A stretch of DNA of 64,000 nt, taken from NCBI GenBank assembly GCA_948146395.1, contig OX411544.1, forward strand, positions 89,322,632 through 89,386,631, given 5' to 3'. The notes under the pieces were generated by a model that was not told the DNA's origin, did not search any database, and saw nothing but the letters and a program-made list of their open reading frames with translations. Position numbers and translations under genes: made by a program. Numbering within the stretch: the first letter of the stretch is position 1; each line of letters begins with the position of its first letter. This DNA is from Fragum whitleyi. Taxonomy: Eukaryota > Mollusca > Bivalvia > Cardiida > Cardiidae. Below are positions 33,014-42,200 of this stretch, piece by piece.

Positions 33014-36000
33014 AAGGTGCTTTTTTGAATTTTCTTCATCCAAGAGTGTGTCATGGAAAAAGGGACATTAAGGTAAAAAATGATTTTTTGCCAATTTCTC
33101 CTTGTCTAATTGTCAGCATTTTATGATATTTCATATTCAAGTAGCACATTAGATCTTCTTGACACTAAAATAACGAGTTTACGTTTTTTAAAAAAAACGT
33201 GTCATGGGAAAAGGAGACTAAATATTATTAGCTTTACGTAAACTCTCTTTTTGATATGCATAAACTTATATTAGCCATAAATTTTGATTGGTTACAGGTA
33301 TAGTCTTCACATTTCACATGTGCATTGCTTGTGACAAACCCTTTGCTTCTAAGTTCAAGTTCATCAGTCAAGGTCAAGGTCATGTGTCAAGGTCAGAGCT
33401 TAGAAATTAAAACTATAAAATTGGCCATAATTTGGCAATGGTAAGTAATTTAGCCTTCATATTTCAAATTTTTATTACTTGTGACAAGATCTTTAATAAA
33501 AAAAACTAAGTCAAGGATCTCACCCAATGTCAAGGTTTAATTGTCAAGTTCAATAATTTCCATCATAAAAACTCAAAGTTGGCCATTACTCTTAATTGGA
33601 ATAAAATAGGGTCTTCATATTTCACATGTGCTTGGCCTGTGATAAGACCTTTCTGTTGGTAACAAGTTTATCAATCAAGGTCAAGGTCATTTTTCTCGGT
33701 CAAATTTGTCAAAAAATAATAAATAAAACTTTAACATTGGTCATAACGTTTGATTGACAAGTGGTAGGACCTTCATATTTCACATGATGATTGCCTGGGT
33801 CAATGCCTTTCTGTTGGTACCAAGTTCATTGTTATCGGTCAAGATCAAGATCATTTTTCAAGGTCAAGTTTGTGAAAAATCAAAGTTTAACATTAGACAT
33901 GACATTTAAATGGTAAGTGATAAGGCTTTTATATTTCAATGATGATTGCTTGGAACAACGCATTTCTGTTGGTACCAAGTATAAGGTCATCAGTCAAGGT
34001 CATAGAATTTGTTTAAGGTAAATCTTTTGTAGTTAAAACTAGTATTAGCTGTTACTTTGGATTGGTAAGTCATAGAGCCTTGAAATTTCACAAGTGCATT
34101 TCTTGTGACAATTTCGTCACTTGCATAACAATGTCAAGATCATTTGTCAAGGTCATGGTCATTTGATGAAAGTTACTTATTCATAACATATAAAACTTCA
34201 CAATATGCTTAGACCTTTGATTGGCAAAGATACTTACTATTGAAAGTGGTCTCTAAAAGCTTTTTGTGCAAATAATGCCCCCTTTTTGACTCGGGTCTTT
34301 TCACCATGCATCATTTAACTGCCAATCGGGCTCTGTAGGAGGTGCTCTTTTATTTTTATTTATCCACCAAAAAACATTAATAAAGAAAATGTTTAATCGC
34401 CTTAGCAAGAGCTACTGTTATATTAATTCACTATTGGTAGATTTTGTGCCGTAAGCCTTGAAATATACATTCATATAAAGAATTTCGAGCTCAGTTTTGA
34501 AAATACACTTATAGTGACAAACAAGTTGGTTAGAAATATATTTCCAAAAAACATGTCTTTTAAAAAGCGCTTGGTGTGATATCTATACATTTCACCCAGT
34601 AATCGGTCCTTAACTTTTCTCCACAACCCTGGGAACCCTTAAGCACAAGCTAACCAACAAGATGTCACGGTAAACAGTTTTAAGTAAATTTTGTATGTTG
34701 ATTTAATGCATACTTAATTATCAAGCACCTATTCGGGGAGCATTTCCTGTCATTTGTTCTTTTTGATTCAGACTAGATTCAATTTGAAAAGGTTGCAGGC
34801 AACAATGTAAAATGGGAATAGAGTGAAAAAAGTCATTCTGTTTTCAAATGATTCCTATTTCAAATCTAACCTTTTTTCCGAGGTACATGTACATTTATGG
34901 TAATAAAATTATGTCATTTCAAATTCCACATATTCTCCATAGTAAAATTACAGGAGTGTTTCATTTCAAATTTCATCTATCATTTGTAGTTAAATGATAC
35001 GATCATTATCATACCTAAGAAATAGTTAATGCCGAAAATATTCACACTTTGAAATGTGCAGTGTTTCCACATTTCAAAAGCAAGGCCATATTCAAATAGT
35101 TTGCAACTATATAATCTCTTCGAATAAGAGTACCAGTGAAGTCAATAATTTGGACTCCTCGAATAGGTCCTGTCTCTTCCAAATTTGAATTGAAAATGAA
35201 ATACTTTCAGTCATTTGAAATCTGAATCGAGCTGTTTTGAGGAAGAAACCTACATGCACTCGCCACCGTCATAGCGCAGTTGGTAGCGCGTCGGACTGTA
35301 AATCTAAAAGTACTGAGTTCGATCTCCGACGGCGGCACTCATTCTTTTCGAATATTCTATTTGTCTCTCACCAATGGGTTGATAATCGTAGACCTATGTG
35401 AGATAGGAGGCTAGGAAAGAATGTGATGGTTGTACTGGTAAGAGAAATACCAGGAATCCATTGTTAGGTGCTCCAGTCGCCGCGATATAAATGAAATAAT
35501 GTTGAAAGCGGCGTTAAACTCTATTCAATCAATCAATCAATCTTTTCGAATATTTGTCTCCAACCAATATAATGAAAATCGTGGACCTATATGGTGCAGT
35601 TGGATAACAGGAGAGGCTGTAATGGTAGAACGTGTGTGAGAAATACCAGGACACCATTGTTTGGTACTCAAGAAATGACTGAAAGATTGTTGAAAGCGAT
35701 ATTAACCTCAAATTAAATCAAAACATGCACTTATCGCCACACCTTGATTAATGTACAATGTGTTGCGTTTATTGTAGTAACGGTGCGTGTGCAGAAACTG
35801 CAGCCTTTTTGAATGTGATTGAAGGGAGACCTGGAGTGTTCACCGTCAAGGATACTTTCGGTATGTAGAATTCGACCTTCAATGCTTTAGAGTCCTAAAT
35901 GCATATACATGTACACTATGCAATTTCGCATATACTAAGTTAAAGAGATCAGCCGTCTTACAAAATACACCTGGTTTATGTTCACTAGAGAATGTAGGAT

Positions 36001-37865
36001 AAGATAATACATACTTTATTCGTTATCCTGTCTAAATGAAAACAGACAACAGATGTGAACTCAAATTTGTAAAACAAAAAAAAAAAAAAACAAACTTATT
36101 TTCCATAAAGCAAGAACAAATAAGTTATTCCCAGAGAGAATTAGAATCTCTGTTTTTGTTTATATAATCATTTTCCAGCAAACCAGATTTTGTGCACTGA
36201 ATGCACTAAAGAGGGAAATCCTTCAGGACAAAAAAGAAATTGCTAGTTTCAAGCAAATTCTCATTGTTTTCTTTTATATTTTCCCACTTTGCTTCAACTC
36301 ATCTTGTATTTGAGCTAGAGACAATGAAAGCATCTGTATTTGTAGACGAAAACAACCACATCCAAAGAATCTTCTTATCTTTTGTGGATATGTATGTGCT
36401 AAAGAGATAATTTGAGATTAACAGCGTACACCCTGTCTTAAGAAATGATTTAAGTGGTGAAACCATTTCAGTTCGACAGCGTCCATCAATCATTTGAACC
36501 GCCGTTTATAAATTACAAGACTCACAATCCTAAAAGGACAAAGACTGCCCCTCATACATGCCTTCGCAGTTTTTATATTGGAAAGATTCGATAATGATGT
36601 AACACCCCCAGCACAATGCTCCTTTTAATGGGATATTTCGATTGCATAAAGTTACTTTTTGAACGTTGTTTTTTTTTTTTCAAATACCTGATTAAGACAG
36701 TCGACGCCAGTACGTTGTTGTATTTCTTGTTGTCTATTGTCTATTCAATAAAATTTCTATTCAGGAAACGTATGGTCAGGTGATCAATATGTGGTTGCAA
36801 CGGACTATAGAACTTATTCCGTATCATGGGGTTGTACTAAGACAGCTGTTGACGGCACCTGTGCTGATCCTTGGGTTACAGTGAAGACAAGATCCAGTAA
36901 CGTTGGTTTAATCACGCGAGGAATCCTTGAGGGAATTTTAAGGTTCAGATTCGGCCTTTCCTTGGCAGAGCTTCGACGCATTCCCCAAAATAACAGTAAG
37001 TTACCGTCTTCGTCTTTGTTCAAATTTCTGTCGCTGAGTATCATTCGCAAACCCTACGTGCAATATATAAAGGTTCGTAATACATTTAAGGAATGGAACC
37101 CCGCTTTGCACGTGAACCGACGTGCAAAGCGGGGTTCCGTCTTTAAACGTCCACACACGTTTTTGAAGCATAAACGCAAGGTATAAATCAAACCCATCTT
37201 TAAAAGGGTGCTTAATTTAGGAACAAAATAAAAGCGATCCCTGTTGAAAAAAAAAAAAAAGAAATGAGAATGAAGCGGAGTTATCAGTAAACTCCAATTG
37301 AAGTCGAGCTTCTCTTAAAGAACGATAAAAAATGCCCTCAGGCCTTCGGATAGAATTACGCGGCTTTACGCGAATTTTGGTCAGAACTTTGTATAGAACA
37401 TTAGTTGCTGTTTTTTATTCTGCCTAATACTAAACTTATATTTTCGAAGACAAAAAAAAATCTGATTACAGGCGCACAGAACAATATTCTGTTACACGAG
37501 GTAACCAAAGGTCGATACATGGCCAATAAATGTTGGAGGCATATAGTACAATAATTTTGTATGGTAATTTTTAATCTCTTTCTTTAACAATATTATAAAA
37601 TACAAGAATACAAAATTAGGTAAAACAAAGGTAAAGGAGATTTATATACAAAATTAAAACGAACACCAAAATAATTAGTTATTTTCCCGAGCTTTATCTC
37701 GTGACCTTACATGCTTCGGTAAACTTCCATTTTTATGGTTTGACCTAACTTGTATCTAGATGCTATTTCGATTTCCGCTTTGGTAAAACAAAGCCTCGTT
37801 GGTTTAACCTAGTGTCATTATTTTGTTCATCACTTTTTTGTGCTATCATTACAGGGTGTGCCTAG
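30475..37865 (+). CDS. secreted lipocalin (ApoD/Lazarillo-like), five exons
   Basis: CDS join 30475-30585, 32651-32778, 35778-35860, 36765-36995, 37855-37865; 187 residues, the usual size for the family. A signal peptide (MNGYMIVLLVAVSTVHG) precedes NFDLNR-WDGEWF, which aligns without gaps to the apolipoprotein D start (NFD..N..GRW); G-E-W is the first lipocalin signature. ATDYRTYSVSWGC is the TDY signature, and RGILEGILRF..GLSLAELRR is the expected C-terminal helix before the terminal RCA. Five Cys lie in the mature chain, enough for the two family disulphides. Lipocalins fold as a secreted beta-barrel that binds small hydrophobic ligands; the ligand here is unknown. Exon 2 is unusually rich in Trp (six in 43 residues). 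All introns are GT-AG with phases 0/2/1/1. Confidence 0.88.
30655..31086 (+). mobile_element. MITE-A, diverged, in lipocalin intron 1
   Basis: TACAGCCAACAACATCATG start, AGCGGGAGGTATCC core and TCTATGTTTCTTACTGTA end. The 5' part overlaps only intron sequence. Confidence 0.65.
31087..31963. other. intron 1 sequence, nothing firm
   Basis: 31215-31310 contains ATTGAACCCACGACCCC, resembling a minus-strand tRNA T-arm, but no other tRNA or SINE part was matched. The rest is AT-rich. Confidence 0.35.
31964..32392 (+). mobile_element. MITE-A, full length, in lipocalin intron 1
   Basis: TACAGTTAAAATCATCGTG to CACGATGTAATTAACTGTA, core GCAAATTTTGTTCAGG / TGAACAAAATTGGC. Confidence 0.85.
32393..32550 (-). 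mobile_element. MITE-A, A-half, abutting the previous copy
   Basis: ATATCGATAACTTCGTCC core remnant to CACGATTTTGTTAACTGTA; directly adjacent to the full copy, 100 bp before exon 2. Confidence 0.6.
32651..32778 (+). CDS. lipocalin copy 2, exon 2
   Basis: Acceptor TTTTGCATAG, donor GTGAGT, phase 2. Encodes WDGEWFLQWRLASCLW and DEFDDWVQDL; carries the G-x-W barrel-closing motif. Confidence 0.85.
32835..34350. repeat. GGGGGAACAT-headed repeat with TCAAGGTCA array, in intron 2
   Basis: Head CCCCCCAAAATCGGGGG hairpin, 12 C then 35 A (32964-33010), then about five to six degenerate units of some 165 bp with CTTCATATTTCACATG and TTCTGTTGGTACCAAGTTCA. It ends with the 3' part of the 'AGCTCGGCTG' repeat (34250-34350). 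Confidence 0.7.
34351..35260. other. intron 2, nothing recognised
   Basis: AT-rich. 34780-34880 weakly recalls the AACCCTTTCC-family centre. No coding signal. Confidence 0.35.
35261..35542 (+). mobile_element. tRNA-derived SINE, complete
   Basis: Head CGTCATAGCGCAGTTGGTAG with anticodon loop CTGTAAA (GTA, Tyr-like) and B-box GAGTTCGATCTCC. The body has GAGAAATACCAGGAATCCA, a CGCCGCGATATAAATGAAAT domain and GTTGAAAGCGGCGTTAAAC, with a (TCAA)n tail. Confidence 0.85.
35543..35725 (+). mobile_element. second SINE body, headless, in tandem
   Basis: TTTTCGAATATTTGTCTCC through GAGAAATACCAGGACACC to GATTGTTGAAAGCGATATT repeats the previous element without the tRNA part and is more diverged. Confidence 0.7.
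35778..35860 (+). CDS. lipocalin copy 2, exon 3
   Basis: Acceptor TTTATTGTAG, donor GTATGT, phase 1. Encodes NGACAETAAFLNV and GVFTVKDTF. Confidence 0.85.
36175..36310. repeat. GAAATTGCTAGTTTC hairpin repeat
   Basis: GCACTAAAGAGGG..AGAAATTGCTAGTTTC..TTTTATATTTTCCC resembles 60915-61030; probably diverged members of the AACCCTTTCC family. Confidence 0.4.
36765..36995 (+). CDS. lipocalin copy 2, exon 4
   Basis: Acceptor TTCTATTCAG, donor GTAAGT, phase 1. Holds the TDY signature, two Cys (WGC, GTC) and the amphipathic helix ILEGILRFRFGLSLAELRR. Confidence 0.88.
37095..37138. repeat. perfect CCCCGCTTTGCACG hairpin in intron 4
   Basis: GGAACCCCGCTTTGCACG and its exact complement are separated by 8 nt (18-bp arms), the centre of the CCCCGCTTTGCACG foldback family. 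Confidence 0.85.
37139..37854. other. rest of intron 4
   Basis: AT-rich with two poly-A runs; nothing recognised. Confidence 0.4.
37855..37865 (+). CDS. lipocalin copy 2, exon 5
   Basis: Acceptor CATTACAG, then R-C-A-stop. The penultimate Cys fits the C-terminal Cys that many lipocalins tie back to the barrel. Confidence 0.8.
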
Positions 37866-38090
37866 TTACTGACCGACCCAACAATGACTTAAATATTCCT
37901 CTACCAACAACGATCTTTTGAAACAACCATACATGATGTTAAAAAACCCCGACAAAACAATCTATTTTTTCATGTGTTAATAATACTCTACAAACTGATA
38001 AACATTTATTATAAAACTAATAGTTACATATAATTAGACTAAGAACTCTTTCTCTTCCTTTGTTAGTATTGAAATATGGTTTATTAAAAT
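37866..38090 (+). terminator. 3' UTR and polyadenylation signal, lipocalin copy 2
   Basis: ATTAAA at 38083-38088 follows the TTGAAATATGGTTT block shared with copy 1. It is the likeliest cleavage signal, about 220 bp after the stop. Confidence 0.5.
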
Positions 38091-38189
38091 GTTTTATGAA
38101 ACTACGGTTGTTTCCTCTGTTGAAATGAACTTCACGCATTTAAAGAGAATTAACTCTTTTTGTTTGTTTATTTTCCGTTTATTTATCGT

Positions 38190-38466
38190 CGCTACCGTAG
38201 CATATGCCCATATGAGCGACGCCCCTAGAAGACGGTTAGTTGTTACGGTGGATAGTGCGAGGATACATGACGAAACTTCTGCTGAGATACGCCATGGTTC
38301 TTTAACGTGCTCGGTGAAAAGCGCCGTCTTACGAGACCTCTGTTTTGCGTATCATCCCAAAGACCACTAGTTTGTCAGTGTGCAAGCCCGGGAATAGAGC
38401 CCACTTGATCGAACTTCAATAGTTTTGAAGTTCGGTGCTCTACCGACTGAGCTATTCGGGCTCACC
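38190..38466 (-). mobile_element. tRNA-derived SINE of a second family
   Basis: Minus-strand head GCCCGAATAGCTCAGTCGG / TAGAGCACCG, an enlarged anticodon arm (10-bp stem CGAACTTCAA / TTGAAGTTCG, loop AACTA), T-arm GGGCTCTATTCCC and acceptor CGGGCTT. The body carries GGTCTTTGGGATGATACG, AAAACAGAGGTCTCG and CACGTTAAAGAACC, a conserved metazoan-SINE-like core. The + frame 38089-38370 is its shadow. The left boundary is uncertain. Confidence 0.65.
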
Positions 38467-38502
38467 ACTCTTTTTTGTTGATCACCAGGCTCTTTTTCTA
38501 AT

Positions 38503-38660
38503 GTGTGACCCGTCATGTATTTAGGAGCGATCTGGAATGTGCGAAAAGTGTCGTTGCGGTCCGCGTAGTCTGATTAGGGTCGACACTTTGATAAAAGCAT
38601 ATGTTCGGAATCTAGAATTTTCATTAATTCACTCTGTCTATCATTTTTAGATAGCCTACG
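38503..38660. mobile_element. TGTGACCCGTCAT-family MITE, left part
   Basis: TGTGACCCGTCATGTATTTA, GTGCGAAAAGTGTCG and TCTGATTAGGGTCGACAC match 11908-12000. The right end was not found. Confidence 0.6.
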
Positions 38661-39069
38661 ACATATAGTTGACCTATGCTGGATCAAATCCATGAATTAA
38701 TTATCATGTAACGGTATATAAAATGGTTTTTTCGCGTGATGATTCACTCATTAGGAAAAAAATGGATCCAACAGAGGGACCGAAAATCTAAATTGAACAG
38801 AATGCTTAAAAGTTTACTTTGGATTCAGAGATTATGCTAAAAGCGAAAAGTTAGCCTGCTTTGTCTGATCAGCTTCGATTTTTTTTGGAACCGACGATAC
38901 GGATAACACATGCGTTTTGATAGTGGTAAAAAATTACCAAACAGGCAACCATCCGAAATCTATACTAATCTGACAAATCCGACAAAGTCAAAAAATATGT
39001 TGAGATGTTTTTTTAAAACTACCAACCAAGAGGCCGCGGCGATTCTACGGAACATAGCTTGGAAATTAT
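38661..39069. other. intergenic, nothing recognised
   Basis: 39030-39060 (GCGGCGATTCTACGGAA) recurs at 62528-62546 beside an ACGCAGTG-family element. Confidence 0.35.
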
Positions 39070-39449
39070 GCAATTAACAACATCCTGAAATTGACATTAA
39101 TCTCGATCAAAACCATTCAAAATCACTCGTACAACGTCCATTCATTCCGAACAATCACTCAACCATTCAAAAACTCTCCAAACTCATTGAAAAAGCTAAA
39201 ATTTACAACTTCATTCAAAATAAATTTAATCTTAAAAAAAATGCGATTTCACTCACATAATTGAAATTATAAGCGACTGAAAGGTTCTTGAAAGAAAAAG
39301 GAAGCTATTTATATAGAGCTGGCTTTTATTAAAGGGAGGTAATCAATATTGGATTACCTATCTTTAATTTCACTCAAAACTCGGCGATCGCACTCATTCA
39401 ATTTTATTCCAAAATCAATACAAAATTATTTACGATGTTGTTAACTGTA
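39070..39449 (-). mobile_element. MITE-A with shortened core
   Basis: CAATTAACAACATCCTG to TTACGATGTTGTTAACTGTA. The core has collapsed to AAAGGGAGGTAATCAATATT-GGATTACC. Confidence 0.75.
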
Positions 39450-39454
39450 AGCTT

Positions 39455-39625
39455 GCAGATATGATAGCGCGTCATTTCGCTCGTTTGTTATATGACGTCA
39501 AAAGCATCAACGTTCCCGCGCTTGATAACGTTCAGCAATACAAAATCAAAGAAAGATTAAAACCGACAATATAATTAGTTTATAACAAAACGCAGTGTTT
39601 CACAAGTTTTTGTCATTAAAATTAA
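39455..39625. mobile_element. ACGCAGTG-family foldback, partial
   Basis: GCGCGTCATTTCGCTCG, TGACGTCA at 39493-39500 and ACAAAACGCAGTGTTTCAC. Confidence 0.55.
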
Positions 39626-39633
39626 AATATGTC

Positions 39634-40045
39634 CATTCGGAACATCACTTGGCCATTTCTGTAAACGGCAACAGACCTCGGATGTTTGTAAGGCGGATGG
39701 GTAGGCGGAAATAGTGTATGAAAAACTAGCGCGGAAATAACCGGTGCTATCTTTAGATTTATATATTTTACAGTAAATAACGGCTGACGGATAATTCTCA
39801 AAAATTAAGATTTTTCTGTCGTTATTTAAGAATCTAAAGATATTTACATAAGAATACGGTGGGGTCGTAAACGTAAATTACTTAAACGAGTAGCATTGGC
39901 GACGTCGAATGCTTTCACTCAAAGTTTCGAGGGCTAACGCCATTTTAACTGACGTCATCGAGTTTTTCTAAGGTTTTCCCGTAATTTTTTATAAATATGT
40001 ACATACGAGGTTGATCGTGAGATTGGCTGAGTGGTGTTCCGAATG
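39634..40045. mobile_element. CATTCGGAACA-family foldback, full
   Basis: CATTCGGAACATCACTTGG to CTGAGTGGTGTTCCGAATG, with a central CAAAAATTAAGATTTTT arm and TGACGTCA at 39950-39957. AATATGTC lies directly before the left end and 2 bp after the right end, a candidate 8-bp duplication. Confidence 0.75.
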
Positions 40046-40479
40046 ATAATATGTCATGAAGATCTTCATGACGGATCGGAAAGCAATAAAGATTTTCAAA
40101 TCGCACATTTGTCAAAACGTTCGCATTTTTGCGATCAGCTCGATACTTGAAGTACTTTGAAAAGTGTATTGTTGAAAATCCTGGGATTTGCTTTATTTGT
40201 TTGGAATTGTTTGGTGACGTAACGGCAAAAGTTGCTGTTCACGTCAAAATTGGCGATACGTTTATATATGAAACCATAAAATTCGCTACTAACAAGTATT
40301 TGCATACAAAAAATTGGTTCTACATAAAAGGTCTTTGAAAGTGAATTATTTTAATATGTCTAATCGTAATTCCACTTAAAGAACTCTGAAAAAGAACATA
40401 CAGAAAATAAACGAAGGAAGATTTTTTGCAATCGTGCTAGGTTAGTAAATAATATTCTATTGCTTATAATGGACACATT
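40046..40479. other. intergenic, nothing recognised
   Basis: Frame 40129-40338 shows no domain. Confidence 0.35.
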
Positions 40480-41125
40480 AAGTACCGTCGTGAAATTGGT
40501 ATTTGCCTTGATCAAAACTTAAATCGCTCGATTAGCCCTCCTTTCAATGCGTTCAAATTATTCACTCCAATGTTACGTGCCAATGTAACAAGAAAAAAGA
40601 AGCCAGCAACAAACTTTACAATTAACAATATTTATTGACAATAGTAACAGAATTATATGAAATTAATACAAAAAAAAATTACAATACCTTGAATGTTTAG
40701 TCCTAAAGTTTTAATTTTAGATCCAATTTAATTAAACACACTTTAAACACACTTTAAGATAACGAAAAATCCCCTTTTAGTTTAACACAATACTACTAAA
40801 TGAAACCATTAGTCTAAACCAAGTGAACTAAGAATGCTGTAGGAACCCCTTTATATAGGACCACAGAACAATCTAGAATAGCGTAGAACATTAGTAGACT
40901 CTATAGTTTGAATCACTTTCTAAAAGTCCTTTCTAGAAGGATCTGAAATATTCTACATACATGTTTACCTAATAGTCAAGGGATCGGAAATCATGTTTAC
41001 CGAATAGTCAAGGGATCAGGGATTTCCAGACTTATTCTAAAAATAGATACGGGAAAACCGTTTATACATAACACTAACCACTCAAAAAATCCCCAAATCG
41101 TTCAAAAACTTTTCAAAGTCGTTCG
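40480..41125 (-). mobile_element. MITE-A fragment interrupted by an LTR
   Basis: ACCGTCGTGAAATTGG..CTTGATCAAAAC..CTCC before, and CCACTCAAAAAATCC..CGTTCAAAAAC after, the LTR-like insert. Confidence 0.55.
40571..41073 (-). mobile_element. solo LTR-like element
   Basis: TGTTA..TAACA ends. Read on the minus strand it has TATATAAAGG (about 40857-40848), AATAAA (40636-40631) and the end ACGTAACA. A 32-bp direct repeat (CATGTTTACC..AATAGTCAAGGGATC) lies in the U3 side at about 40961-41030. No clear 5-bp duplication. Confidence 0.55.
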
Positions 41126-41699
41126 AAATGGTAATCATTTTTATTAAAATCTACCGATTCATTTCAAACTTTTATTGGCAAATGTGATGAAGCCAAAAAA
41201 ACTTTATAAATTTTAAAATTTCTGTATTTTTGTTGTAAACGGGAATTTCGGTGTTTTCGTAACATATTTCGATAAAGAAGACAATGTCTTTTTTTCTTAT
41301 CACGTAGCCAATTTCGTGAAATGAAGACCAAATTTTACAATAATAAAATCAAAGGAGTAACAAAAGTAATCCCCTTGAAGTATTTGAAGTTTTTGAAAGA
41401 TGACACACTCTTCATGAATAAACACAAATGCAGATTGCGTTTTCCGCAAGATCTTGCTACCTTACTTTTAATCATTAACAAAGGAAACACTCGAAAAACT
41501 AGTCTTCAGATATCAAAGTAGTTCTTCACGAGTTAAAATGTTGGTACCAAGTTCAAGGTCATTTGTCTATGTAAATCATTCCAAGGTCAAATATATGGAA
41601 AATTAAATGCAAATTGAGTTAAGTATTGCCATGGATTACAGAATTGAAATAAGGTTAGCTGTAGATACATGTTTTCTATCAAACTACATGTACTAAATA
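41126..41699. other. intergenic, nothing recognised
   Basis: AT-rich; includes a short CAAGGTCA scrap near 41550-41590. Confidence 0.35.
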
Positions 41700-41955
41700 G
41701 TCTATCTGACCAATTCGGGAGCAATATTGAACTATTACAGGGGGAGATAACTTCTCCCTTAACGTTTTAATTATTTCAAAACGACCTGGAATCACATTAT
41801 CAGAATTATCTTATTGATGGATAAACAATTGGGCAAATAACTATATTCCTATTACTTTTTGCAGATGACGCGGTTCTTTTTTTAGACACGAGAAAAGGTC
41901 TACAGAATCTTTTAGATTAACTCGAAATGTATTGACCCTAAAATTTGACAAGCAA

Positions 41956-41996
<41 letters not shown>

Positions 41997-42200
41997 CATG
42001 TATCTTTAGAAAAGGGGATTAGAAGTGTGCAGACCACAAATTGACTTTTTTGGGAGAAAATATTGTAAAACATAGTTTCAACTTTTTAACTACATTGTAC
42101 TTAGGCGTCGATTTCACGCCCAGGGGTTCTAATGAACAAGCCGCCAGCAGTTTAATCGTGAAGGGATTAGGGCGCATTGTTTAACTAAACGAAAACCTAT
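41700..42200 (+). pseudogene. degraded non-LTR reverse transcriptase fragment
   Basis: In one + frame: QGEITSPLTF, then QNDLESHYQNYLIDG, LLLFADDAVLFLDTRKGLQ (catalytic FADD at 41868-41879), and further on LTTLYLGVDFTPRGSNEQA. It is broken by several stops and a (TA)n insertion at 41966-41992. The motif set differs from the LINE at 6546-10217, so it is another lineage. Confidence 0.75.

Noticed and set aside
35265..35340. possible tRNA-Tyr(GTA) gene
   Set aside because: Attached to a SINE body and tail, with counterparts of other anticodons at 12.7 and 52.2 kb.
36814..37050. minus frame over lipocalin exon 4
   Set aside because: Shadow of the + strand exon; the same is true of 14310-14549.
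38089..38370. 93-codon + frame with a signal-peptide-like start
   Set aside because: Its downstream part is the complement of a SINE body (GGTCTTTGGGATGATACG, CACGTTAAAGAACC), so the frame is incidental.
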